Assembly: GCF_014207095.1 (NCBI RefSeq)
Contig: NZ_JACHBG010000005.1
Location: 310,001 to 374,000, forward strand
Source of the DNA: Martinezella lusitana
Lineage (GTDB): Bacteria; Pseudomonadota; Alphaproteobacteria; Rhizobiales; Rhizobiaceae
DNA length: 64,000 nt
Direction of reading: 5' to 3'
Shown: piece after piece, positions 26,264 through 33,737 of the stretch
How positions within the stretch are numbered: the stretch's first letter is position 1
Layout of the letters: every line of letters begins with the position of its first letter
Made by a program: the position numbers and the translations under genes
Notes under the pieces: model-generated
Database searches by the model: none
What the model saw: only the letters and a program-made list of their open reading frames with translations
What the model was told of the DNA's origin: nothing

Positions 26264-27070
26264 GTGGGTATGCAAGGGATCTTGGCATCTCTCGATCGGC
26301 GTTGGCGACGCAGCGATGCGGCGCTTGCGCCATGCCATTGGAAGACCTGCCTGTTTCTGACAGCCAATATTGTGCTGCTCTCTGCGCTCCTGTTCGATTG
26401 GCCGGTCGGTGCCGCCCTGAAGAGCCTTTCTCCCACCATTCGATTTTTCGGGGGAATGCTGACCGATTTCGGCGATTCCGGCTGGATCATCATCGTCAGC
26501 GCCTTCCTGTTCTTCGAAGGCTGGGCTGCCAGCCGTTTGCTGCGCTCGCCGCGCTGTCGCGGCCGGGCGCTGCGGATCTGCCAGATCGGCGGCTACCTGC
26601 TAACGACGATCGTACTGTCGGGCCTGCTCGCCAATATGCTGAAGCGCGCCATCGGTCGTGCCCGCCCGACACATTTCGCCGATTGGGGCCCTTTCGGCTT
26701 CTCGCCCTTCAATGGTCGCGCCAGCTTCGAGAGCTTCCCGTCGGGCCATGCCACGACCATCGGCGCCCTGTTTGTGGCGCTTGCCCTGCTCTTTCCGCGC
26801 TACCGCTACATCTTCATCGCCTGTGCCCTGTGGCTGGGGATCACCCGCGTCATGGTTGGTGCACACTATCCGAGCGACGTCATCGCCGGCCTTGCGCTGG
26901 GTGGATGGTTCTCCTTCATGACGGCCATCGTCTATTCCCGCTATGGTATCCTCTTCCGCATCAACGCTGCCGGCCTGCCGACCCCGAGATGGCCTCTGTT
27001 AAAGCGCGGAATGTTCCAGGGCCTGCGCCTGCCGCGCCGTCAGAGAATGCTCAATCAGATCACGGAATGA
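26264..27070 (+). CDS. PAP2-family membrane phosphatase
   Basis: Integral membrane phosphatase of the PAP2 superfamily, about 268 aa. The three catalytic motifs are present in order: KRAIGRARP (KxxxxxxRP), PSGHA (around residue 164, with the general-acid His) and TRVMVGAHYPSD (SRxxxxxHxxxD variant with Thr for Ser). About six hydrophobic segments frame them. Substrates in this family include undecaprenyl pyrophosphate and phosphatidylglycerophosphate-type lipids. Rhizobial relatives dephosphorylate lipid A or PGP (LpxE/PgpB type); which one cannot be told. GTG 26264 or ATG 26270 may start it. Confidence 0.9.
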   Translation: MGMQGILASLDRRWRRSDAALAPCHWKTCLFLTANIVLLSALLFDWPVGAALKSLSPTIRFFGGMLTDFGDSGWIIIVSAFLFFEGWAASRLLRSPRCRGRALRICQIGGYLLTTIVLSGLLANMLKRAIGRARPTHFADWGPFGFSPFNGRASFESFPSGHATTIGALFVALALLFPRYRYIFIACALWLGITRVMVGAHYPSDVIAGLALGGWFSFMTAIVYSRYGILFRINAAGLPTPRWPLLKRGMFQGLRLPRRQRMLNQITE

Positions 27071-27237
27071 CGCCACATGCGTGACCGGACACGACAATCC
27101 CCTCGGTCCGCTGCACCGCAATCTTCATCTGCCGCCCCATAGCAAAGGTTGCCAAGGTCACCGCGCATTCATATATCTGACGTCGTGCAGGCCATAAGAG
27201 CCAGGCAACTCGTTTTCACTTCCGCTATGATGAACCC

Positions 27238-27528
27238 ATGGATGCAGCTCCGATACATTTGAGCGAAAGGCAGCTTGGATTGATTTCCCGGGCGCTTGCC
27301 GAGCCGCGCCGCGTGCAGATGCTCAAGGCGATCGGCAGCCGCGCCCAGCCCATGCCGTGCAGCCTTCTGAACGAATGCCATGCCGTCAGCGCCGCAACCA
27401 TGTCGCACCATATCAAGGAACTTGAAAACGCTGGGCTCATCGAGATCCAGCGCGAGGGCAAATTCGCAAGCCTCGTGCTGCGCCGCGATACGCTGAACGC
27501 CTATATGGCCGAACTCTCCAAGATCTGA
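27238..27528 (+). CDS. ArsR/SmtB-type transcriptional regulator
   Basis: 96-aa winged helix: [26 protein letters not shown], then [34 protein letters not shown] gives the recognition helix and wing of the ArsR family. The metal-binding ELCVCDL motif of true metal sensors is missing, although two cysteines ([14 protein letters not shown]) are near its position. Immediately downstream is an SDR gene and palindromic operators, so the regulator most likely represses that gene. Confidence 0.9.
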   Translation: MDAAPIHLSERQLGLISRALAEPRRVQMLKAIGSRAQPMPCSLLNECHAVSAATMSHHIKELENAGLIEIQREGKFASLVLRRDTLNAYMAELSKI

Positions 27529-27574
27529 CGATTTCGTTAGCCTATAAACATTTTTGACTCGGCTCTTGTATCAA

Positions 27575-27590
27575 TTAGATGATTATCTAA
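27575..27590. promoter_or_regulatory. Palindromic operator 1 upstream of the SDR gene
   Basis: TTAGAT-GATT-ATCTAA is a perfect inverted repeat. It lies 15 bp downstream of a TTGACT (27554-27559), so it overlaps the likely -10 region of the SDR promoter. Related half-sites recur at 27640-27665. Binding by the adjacent ArsR-type protein is inference. Confidence 0.6.
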
Positions 27591-27639
27591 ATATCGAAGT
27601 GACGATGCGAAACAATCTCCGGGTCGCATGCGCCAAACA

Positions 27640-27665
27640 GTTAGACAATCATAAAACTATCTAAC
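27640..27665. promoter_or_regulatory. Palindromic operator 2 upstream of the SDR gene
   Basis: GTTAGA (27640-27645) and TCTAAC (27660-27665) form an inverted repeat with a 14-bp spacer, sharing TTAGA/TCTAA half-sites with operator 1. It ends 20 bp before the SDR start codon and could block translation initiation or elongation as well as act as an operator. Confidence 0.5.
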
Positions 27666-27685
27666 AATTTCCGAAGGAAAATGAC

Positions 27686-28435
27686 ATGAGCAAATTGGCA
27701 GGCAAGGTCGCGATCGTGACTGGAGCATCCAAGGGTATCGGCGCCGGCATCGCCAAGGCGATGGCTGAAGCGGGCGCATCTGTCGTGGTCAACTATGCAT
27801 CGAGTCGCGAAGGTGCTGATAAGGTGGTGGCAGATATCGCGGCCAAGGGCGGCAAGGCGCTCGCTGTCCACGGCGACGTTTCTAGATCCGAAGATGTCAA
27901 ACGCCTCTTTGCGGAAACGAAACAGGCCTTCGGCGCCGTTGACATCCTCGTCAACAATGCCGGCGTCTATCAATTCGCACCGATAGAAGAGTTCACCGAG
28001 GAGGAATTCCATCGCGAGTTCAATATCAACGTGCTGGGCACGCTTTTGACCACACGGGAAGCCGTCAAGCATTTCGGCCCGCAAGGCGGCAATATCATCA
28101 ATATCGGCTCCAACGCCGTCAGCATGAACCTGCCGACCGCTTCGGTTTATACCGCAACCAAGGCCGCCGTGGATTCCATCACCAAGATCCTCGCCAAGGA
28201 ACTCGGCCCCCGCAATATCCGGGTCAACAACCTGGCCCCGGGCGGCGTCGAGACTGAGGGCGTCGTCGCCGCCGGCTTTCTCGGCAGCGACTTCGAAAAG
28301 CATCTCGTCTCCCAGACGCCTCTTGGCCGCCTCGGCCAGCCGACCGACATCGCCCCGGTCGCCGTCTTCCTCGCTTCGCAGGACGCCGCCTGGGTGACCG
28401 GCGAAACCATCTATGTCGGTGGCGGCCTGAAGTAG
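27686..28435 (+). CDS. SDR-family oxidoreductase
   Basis: 249-aa classical short-chain dehydrogenase: cofactor motif TGASKGIGAGI at the N-terminus, NNAGV, catalytic Ser in INIGSNAVS, and YTATK (Y-x-x-x-K). The cofactor residue after the Gly-rich loop (VVVNYASSREGADKV) favours NADP(H). ATG follows AAGGAAAATGAC. Substrate unknown; FabG-like enzymes of this branch often act on quinones or aldehydes. Behind an ArsR-type regulator and two palindromes, it is probably inducible. Confidence 0.9.
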   Translation: MSKLAGKVAIVTGASKGIGAGIAKAMAEAGASVVVNYASSREGADKVVADIAAKGGKALAVHGDVSRSEDVKRLFAETKQAFGAVDILVNNAGVYQFAPIEEFTEEEFHREFNINVLGTLLTTREAVKHFGPQGGNIINIGSNAVSMNLPTASVYTATKAAVDSITKILAKELGPRNIRVNNLAPGGVETEGVVAAGFLGSDFEKHLVSQTPLGRLGQPTDIAPVAVFLASQDAAWVTGETIYVGGGLK

Positions 28436-28728
28436 CCATCAATCCCAGCGCCGTCCCGACAAGGGCAGTGACTCCGGCGCGGCATAATCGCACGCTGCGC
28501 CGGTATGTTAGCGGACAATTGCCAAACCGGCTCATTTCCCTATTTAGTAAAGCTGCTCGGGTTTTCCGCGTAACAGCGCAGTCGACCATGCCGCCAAGAG
28601 CATTTCCTCTGCGACATCGATAAACAGACCCTGTCTTCAATGCGATCCCACGCAGCAGCTGATGTCATCGAACTCCCTTAAGATCCGCCGGCGATCGCTG
28701 TCGTGAACAACAAACGGAGGACGCCTTT

Positions 28729-29238
28729 ATGAATACCGCCAATACCAAATCGAAATTAGGTACTCGCACCAATCTCAGCGAAGACGCGACACGCGATATT
28801 TCCGCGGCGCTGACAGCGCTTCTGGCAGATGTCTTTGCCCTCTACCTGAAGACCAAGAATTTTCATTGGCACATGAGCGGCCCGCATTTCCGCGATTATC
28901 ACTTGCTCCTCGACGAGCACGGCGATCAGATCTTCGCGATGACCGACCCCATGGCAGAGCGCGCCCGCAAGATCGGCGGAAACACACTGCGGTCGATCGG
29001 CCAGATCGCCAAGCTCCAGCGCATCCCGGATAATGACGCTGAGTATGTCGACCCGCAGGACATGCTTGCCGAACTGGCGGATGACAATCTGAGGCTTTCG
29101 GCCGAAATGCGCGCCGTTCATGACGTCTGCGACGAATATGGCGATGTCGCCACGGCGAGCCTGCTTGAAAACTGGCTGGATGAAACCGAACGCCGCACCT
29201 GGTTCCTGTTCGAGATCACACGCAAGCCCAACCGCTGA
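28729..29238 (+). CDS. Dps-family DNA-binding/ferroxidase protein
   Basis: 169-aa mini-ferritin of the Dps family. The ferroxidase ligands are in KNFHWHMSGPHFRDYHLLLDEH (His, His, Asp, Glu), and TASLLENWLDETERRTWFL is the conserved C-terminal helix. The N-terminal TANTKSKLGTRTNLSEDA is polar and basic, like the DNA-binding tails of Dps. It protects DNA under oxidative or starvation stress by oxidising Fe(II) with peroxide. ATG preceded by GGAGGACGCC. I see no definite OxyR or RpoE-type site in the 293-bp upstream gap. Confidence 0.93.
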   Translation: MNTANTKSKLGTRTNLSEDATRDISAALTALLADVFALYLKTKNFHWHMSGPHFRDYHLLLDEHGDQIFAMTDPMAERARKIGGNTLRSIGQIAKLQRIPDNDAEYVDPQDMLAELADDNLRLSAEMRAVHDVCDEYGDVATASLLENWLDETERRTWFLFEITRKPNR

Positions 29239-29250
29239 TATGAGAAAGCC

Positions 29251-29282
29251 GCCGCCTTCGAACACGATAAGTTGAAGGCGGC
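29251..29282 (+). terminator. Weak hairpin after the Dps gene
   Basis: GCCGCCTTC (29251-29259) pairs with GAAGGCGGC (29274-29282), 13 bp after the stop. No T-tract follows, so termination efficiency is doubtful. Confidence 0.4.
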
Positions 29283-29386
29283 GCGCCGTGCCTTCGGTTT
29301 CCTCGCACGCGCCCCGGCAAAAGCGAGGAAATCCTTGACTCCTGTGGAAAACATCTTAGAACCGGCGACGGAAAAGGAAGACTTCC

Positions 29387-29503
29387 ATGGTTCGCTTCGA
29401 ACAGATCGACAGCTTCAGTCACCTGGCTGGTTATGCCGGGCGGGATGTCTATTTTCCGGTTTCTTCCAAAACCATGGCCAAAACGACGACGAAAACCGTC
29501 TGA
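29387..29503 (+). CDS. Possible 38-aa small protein upstream of asd
   Basis: ATG 29387 has GAAAAGGAAG just upstream and opens a 38-codon frame beginning MVRFEQIDSFSHLAGYAGRD and ending KTTTKTV before TGA. Upstream TTGACT (29335-29340) with TTAGAA could be a promoter. There is no homologue I can name; it is too short to judge by codon use. The 375-bp gap between the Dps gene and asd otherwise holds only the hairpin above and the asd leader, which includes a strong GAGGAGAGAAG purine stretch. Confidence 0.4.
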   Translation: MVRFEQIDSFSHLAGYAGRDVYFPVSSKTMAKTTTKTV

Positions 29504-29614
29504 CGTCTCTGGCCTGCCGCTCTCTCCCCGGCTCGGCTGGGGACAGGAACCGGTCGTAATGGCTACGGTTCCCCCCTTCGCCCAAGAGGAGAGAAGAGAA
29601 AGAGAGCTTGAGAA

Positions 29615-30649
29615 ATGGGTTTCAAAGTTGCAGTAGCGGGCGCGACCGGAAATGTCGGCCGCGAAATGCTCAATATCCTGTCTGAACGCGGCTTTCCGGC
29701 CGATGAGGTCGTAGCGCTCGCATCCGCACGCTCGCAGGGAACAGAAGTTTCCTTCGGCGACCGGACGCTGAAAGTTTCCAACCTGGAAAACTACGACTTC
29801 TCCAACACCGACATCTGCCTGATGTCGGCCGGCGGCGAAGTCTCGAAGAAGTTCTCGCCGAAGATCGGCGCCCAGGGCTGCGTCGTCATCGACAACTCTT
29901 CCGCCTGGCGCTACGACGCCGACGTACCGCTGATCGTGCCGGAAGTGAATCCGGATGCCGTCACGCAGTTCACCAAGCGCAACATCATCGCCAACCCGAA
30001 TTGCTCGACTGCGCAGCTCGTCGTCGCGCTGAAGCCGCTGCATGATTTCGCCAAGATCAAGCGCGTCGTCGTCTCGACCTACCAGTCCGTTTCCGGCGCC
30101 GGCAAGGATGGCATGGACGAACTTTTCAACCAGACCCGCGCCGTCTTCGTCGCCGACCCGATCGAGGCGAAGAAGTTCACCAAGCGCATCGCCTTCAACG
30201 TCATCCCGCACATCGATAGCTTCATGGAAGACGGCTACACCAAGGAAGAGTGGAAGGTCCTGGCTGAAACCAAGAAGATGCTCGACCCGAAGATCAAGGT
30301 AACTTGCACGGCCGTGCGCGTCCCCGTCTTCATCGGCCATTCGGAATCAGTCAACATCGAATTCGAAAACGAGATCACTGCCGATCAGGCCCGCGACATC
30401 CTGCGCGAAGCACCGGGCTGCCTCGTCATCGACAAGCGCGAAAACGGTGGCTACATCACGCCTTACGAATCCGCCGGCGAAGATGCGACCTATATTTCTC
30501 GTATCCGTGAAGATGCGACCGTCGAGAACGGTCTCAATATATGGGTCGTCTCCGACAATCTGCGCAAGGGCGCCGCTCTCAACGCCATCCAGATCGCCGA
30601 ACTGCTCGTCAATCGCGGCCTGATCAAGCCGCGCAAGCAGGCTGCATAA
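29615..30649 (+). CDS. asd: Aspartate-semialdehyde dehydrogenase
   Basis: NADPH-dependent reduction of aspartyl phosphate, branch point to lysine/DAP, threonine and methionine. 344 aa. GATGNVGREML is the dinucleotide loop, NPNCSTAQLVVALKPLHD holds the catalytic Cys, and VRVPVFIGHSESVNIEF the catalytic His. ATG follows GAGAGCTTGAGAA. A strong terminator follows, then a parS-like site. Confidence 0.98.
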   Translation: MGFKVAVAGATGNVGREMLNILSERGFPADEVVALASARSQGTEVSFGDRTLKVSNLENYDFSNTDICLMSAGGEVSKKFSPKIGAQGCVVIDNSSAWRYDADVPLIVPEVNPDAVTQFTKRNIIANPNCSTAQLVVALKPLHDFAKIKRVVVSTYQSVSGAGKDGMDELFNQTRAVFVADPIEAKKFTKRIAFNVIPHIDSFMEDGYTKEEWKVLAETKKMLDPKIKVTCTAVRVPVFIGHSESVNIEFENEITADQARDILREAPGCLVIDKRENGGYITPYESAGEDATYISRIREDATVENGLNIWVVSDNLRKGAALNAIQIAELLVNRGLIKPRKQAA

Positions 30650-30707
30650 GCATTTCTAAACCAATTTACGGTTTATAAACCTTGTTTAGCTAAGCAAGAC
30701 TACATGG

Positions 30708-30746
30708 AAGCCTCGCCATTTCGGACCGAAAGGCGGGGCTTTTTTA
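30708..30746 (+). terminator. Terminator after asd
   Basis: GCCTCGCC (30710-30717) pairs with GGCGGGGC (30732-30739), the loop containing TTTCGGACCGAAA, followed by TTTTTT. Second palindrome in the loop strengthens it. Confidence 0.88.
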
Positions 30747-30764
30747 CAAATACACTTGGCGGTC

Positions 30765-30780
30765 TGTTTCACGTGAAGCA
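30765..30780. promoter_or_regulatory. parS-like site 2
   Basis: TGTTTCACGTGAAGCA, one mismatch from the consensus TGTTTCACGTGAAACA. It lies between the asd terminator and the lytic transglycosylase gene. Confidence 0.8.
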
Positions 30781-30939
30781 AAAATACTGATCGCTAAAAT
30801 GTATTAATGACATGACGGTCGGATGCTGGCATGGTCCAGTGATGACTAGGCCGCGCATGAGCCTGAAGATTGGCGGGTTTATGCGCCTTCCAAAAACGGT
30901 TACCGCGTTAGCAGCGCGGTGAGAATTCGGGGACACTGA

Positions 30940-31761
30940 ATGCGCATCACAAAGTCTGGAATGGCAGCTCTCGTCGCGGGCGGGCTGCTGCTCGCCATGC
31001 CGATTACGGCAAACGCTGCATCCTGCGGCAACACATCTGCCGGTTTCGAGAATTGGGTGCAGGAATTCAAGCGCGAAGCGCAGGGACAGGGCGTCAGCCC
31101 CTCCGTCCTCGACAAGGCCTTCGCCAACGTTCATTACAACCAACCCACCATCCGCGCCGATCGCGGCCAGAAGAGCTTCAAGCTTTCCTTTGAGGAATTC
31201 ATGAAGAAGCGCGGCGGCCAGACGATCATCAATCGCGGCAAGAGCATGAAACAGGCCAATGCCGCGCTCTTTGCCAAGATCGAGAAGCGCTTCGGCGTCC
31301 CCGCCGGCCCGATCATCGCAATCTGGGGCATGGAAACCGGCTTCGGCAGCTATATGGGCGACCAGCATACGCTTTCTGCAGTCTCCACCCTTGCTTATGA
31401 CTGCCGCCGTTCTGCATTCTTTACCGAACAGCTTTATGCCGCCCTGAAGCTCGTGGGCGAAGGCTATCTCAGCCCGTCGGCGCGCGGCGCGGCGCACGGC
31501 GAAATCGGCCAGACGCAGTTCATGCCCAAAAACGTCGTGCTTTACGGCGTCGATGAAGACGGAAACGGCCGGGTCGATCTTGTGGGATCACGTGCAGACG
31601 CGCTTGCCTCGACGGCGAACTTCCTGCGCGGTCACGGATGGCAGCCAGGCGCCGGCTATCAGCCCGGAGAACCGAATTTCTCTGCCATTGCCGGCTGGAA
31701 CGACGCCAGGGTCTATCAGCAGGCAATCGCCTATATCGGTCAGCAGATCGACGGCAGGTAA
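30940..31761 (+). CDS. Lytic murein transglycosylase (MltB family)
   Basis: Cleaves peptidoglycan glycan strands with 1,6-anhydro-MurNAc formation. 273 aa with a signal peptide to about ANAA-S (residues 1-27), then the MltB/Slt-type fold with the catalytic Glu in IAIWGMETGFGSYMG and IGQTQFMPKNVVLYGVDEDGNGRVDL. Length suits the short soluble/periplasmic subgroup without the lipobox or peptidoglycan-binding C-domain. ATG at 30940 has GGGG upstream. Followed by a clear terminator. Confidence 0.93.
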   Translation: MRITKSGMAALVAGGLLLAMPITANAASCGNTSAGFENWVQEFKREAQGQGVSPSVLDKAFANVHYNQPTIRADRGQKSFKLSFEEFMKKRGGQTIINRGKSMKQANAALFAKIEKRFGVPAGPIIAIWGMETGFGSYMGDQHTLSAVSTLAYDCRRSAFFTEQLYAALKLVGEGYLSPSARGAAHGEIGQTQFMPKNVVLYGVDEDGNGRVDLVGSRADALASTANFLRGHGWQPGAGYQPGEPNFSAIAGWNDARVYQQAIAYIGQQIDGR

Positions 31762-31778
31762 GCTCAACGCTTGAATCG

Positions 31779-31820
31779 AAAAGGCGCTGCAACCGGACGG
31801 ACTGCAGCGCCTTTTCTTTT
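31779..31820 (+). terminator. Terminator after the lytic transglycosylase gene
   Basis: AAAAGGCGCTGCA (31779-31791) pairs with TGCAGCGCCTTTT (31803-31815), followed by CTTTT. The flanking A and T runs make it potentially bidirectional, serving the convergent carbonic anhydrase gene. Confidence 0.88.
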
Positions 31821-31854
31821 GACCCAACTCTATCCACCGGACGTGGAGGCGACC

Positions 31855-32496
31855 TTAAATCTCCGGTCGGATGAAATCCCTGGTATTCTGGTCCATGATC
31901 CATAGTTCGCCGGTCGAAATATCGAACCACGCACCGTGCAGGTTCAACTTGCCCTCTTCCTCGCGCGCCTTGATTTCCGGGAAACTGCGAAGATTGTTCA
32001 GTGAATTTCGGATCGAAATGCGCTCCAGTGCCGTCTGACGTTCGGTCTGCGTCATGATGTCATTGCTCTGGATCTGCTCGGCGGCAGGCTTCAGCAGCGC
32101 CATCCACCGGCCGATGAAGTCGCCCGGCGACAGCGGTTCGGCATTGGGGTCGAGGGCGGCGCGGATACCGCCGCAGCGACCGTGCCCCATTACGACGATG
32201 TCGGAGACCTTCAGCGACAAAACCGCGAATTCGAGCGCTGCCGAGGTCGCATGGAAATTGCTGTCCGGCTCATAGGGCGGCACCATATTGGCGACGTTTC
32301 GGATGACGAACAGCTCTCCCGGTCCTGCATCGAAGATGATCTCCGGCGCCGAGCGGGAGTCACTACAGGCAATCACGAGCGTAGACGGATTTTGACCGAG
32401 CTCCGCTAGATTGCGATAGCGCTCGCGCTCATCGACGTAACGCCCGCTCATGAAGTTGCGATAGCCGTTCAGAAGGGTGTCGGGAAACCTTTGCAT
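31855..32496 (-). CDS. Beta-class carbonic anhydrase
   Basis: 213-aa zinc enzyme interconverting CO2 and bicarbonate. Zinc and catalytic residues: CSDSRSAPEI (Cys plus Asp/Arg dyad) near residue 44 and GHGRCGGI with the zinc His and Cys. FVIRNVANMVPP and SALEFAV are also conserved. The start is the ATG at 32496, MQRFPDTLLNGYRNFM. It supplies bicarbonate for anaplerotic carboxylation in rhizobia. Confidence 0.95.
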   Translation of the reverse strand: MQRFPDTLLNGYRNFMSGRYVDERERYRNLAELGQNPSTLVIACSDSRSAPEIIFDAGPGELFVIRNVANMVPPYEPDSNFHATSAALEFAVLSLKVSDIVVMGHGRCGGIRAALDPNAEPLSPGDFIGRWMALLKPAAEQIQSNDIMTQTERQTALERISIRNSLNNLRSFPEIKAREEEGKLNLHGAWFDISTGELWIMDQNTRDFIRPEI

Positions 32497-32568
32497 GATA
32501 TGGAATTACAGCGCACCGGGGCGGATGGCAACTGCTGCGCTGCAAAAAGCGTTAACCGTTGCGAAACC

Positions 32569-33459
32569 CTATTTTTTCCGCCGTTGAGCCGGGTGCACGA
32601 GATGACGAAGTTGCACCATTGCCATCGGCGTCGAAAGGCTCGCTGAATCGACGGCAAGCGTCAGTTCGTTGCTGCCGCGTTTGACGGCGCGCGCCAACAC
32701 TTCATAGACGCTTGCGGTCGTCAGTTGCAATGCCCGTTCTTCATCCATGCCGGACAGGAGACGCGACAGGAACAAGGCACCCAGCAGATCGCCGAGCCCA
32801 TTTGGCGCACCTTCTATACTGCGATGTTCGGCAAGCAGCGCGTTTCGACCGCTGAGATAGAGGTTTCCGATGCCGCCGGCCATCATCGGCACCGCCGACG
32901 TCACCAGCATGCGCGAAGGCCCCAGCGCGAGCGCAGCCTCCATGATGGCATTATTGTCCTCAAGCGGCGCACCGGCGAGCCAGGCAAGCTCGTAACGGTT
33001 CGGCGTCGCCAGCGAGGCGAGCGGAATAAGATGGTCGCGGATCGCCTCTGCCGTGGCAACCGGCACATAAAGCCCACCGGCATCACCGATCACCGGGTCG
33101 CAGGCATAAAGAACGTCCGGGTTTTTCTCTCTCAGCGCTTTCACTAGCTTCGCGACGGAATGTGCCTGCGCGGCATTGACGAAATATCCTGATAGCACGG
33201 CTTTGACTTCGGAAAGCCAGGGAGCGGCAATGAGATCGTCGATCGCATGATCGAAATCCGCTTCGTTGAAGGTCAGCCGCGTCGAACGGCCATGGCCGGG
33301 ATGCCATGGCAGAACAATGGTCGGCAGCGCCCAGACAGGGTGCCCCAGCGTTTCAAGCGCAAAGACCGCGGCGCGATTGCCGACGGATCCACGGACGACA
33401 TGGCTGGAGATGACGATAACGGCGCCGGCCGACACTTGCGACATGATGCTTGCTTTCAA
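32569..33459 (-). CDS. pdxY: Pyridoxal kinase
   Basis: Phosphorylates pyridoxal in the PLP salvage pathway. 296 aa from 33459, or 291 from the second Met (33444). The ribokinase-like fold shows SSHVVRGSVGNRAAVFALE, VLSGYFVNAAQ, YACDPVIGDAGGLYVP, TPNRYELAWLAG and the C-terminal NGLGDLLGALFLSRLL nucleotide loop with the catalytic Asp. Divergent from gdhB across 278 bp. PdxY versus PdxK cannot be separated with certainty; the order and length suit PdxY. Confidence 0.92.
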   Translation of the reverse strand: MKASIMSQVSAGAVIVISSHVVRGSVGNRAAVFALETLGHPVWALPTIVLPWHPGHGRSTRLTFNEADFDHAIDDLIAAPWLSEVKAVLSGYFVNAAQAHSVAKLVKALREKNPDVLYACDPVIGDAGGLYVPVATAEAIRDHLIPLASLATPNRYELAWLAGAPLEDNNAIMEAALALGPSRMLVTSAVPMMAGGIGNLYLSGRNALLAEHRSIEGAPNGLGDLLGALFLSRLLSGMDEERALQLTTASVYEVLARAVKRGSNELTLAVDSASLSTPMAMVQLRHLVHPAQRRKK

Positions 33460-33592
33460 GTTCAGGGCTTCAACTGCAATCAGATCGTTGATGGTCCCTT
33501 TGGCGGCACTCTGTCAACGGCACTTCACAGAGTCATGAAAGCCTCTGTTGACGAACTGATTCCATCAATTTCTCGTCGACAATATCCGCTTT

Positions 33593-33623
33593 TTGCCGGG
33601 ATCACGCATTCCGGCAAGTTTTT
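33593..33623 (+). terminator. Hairpin plus T-run in the gdhB leader (possible attenuator)
   Basis: TTGCCGG (33593-33599) pairs with CCGGCAA (33611-33617) and is followed by GTTTTTT. It lies ~115 bp upstream of gdhB, while a possible TTGACG -35 is at 33549-33554. It may stop transcription between the promoter and the gene conditionally, or it may end antisense leakage from pdxY. Confidence 0.5.
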
Positions 33624-33737
33624 TAAAAAAACGGCCCAAAATCAGTCCGAAACGATCCAAATTGGCAATCTTTTTGCCAGTTTTTTCGCTAAACGTTCTG
33701 ATACTGTGGTCAAAATTCGAAAATCGGGAGGAATTCC

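Noticed and set aside
26245..27084. 279-codon second frame over the PAP2 gene
   Set aside because: The other frame carries the three ordered PAP2 catalytic motifs; this one is Arg/Pro/Leu-rich without any.
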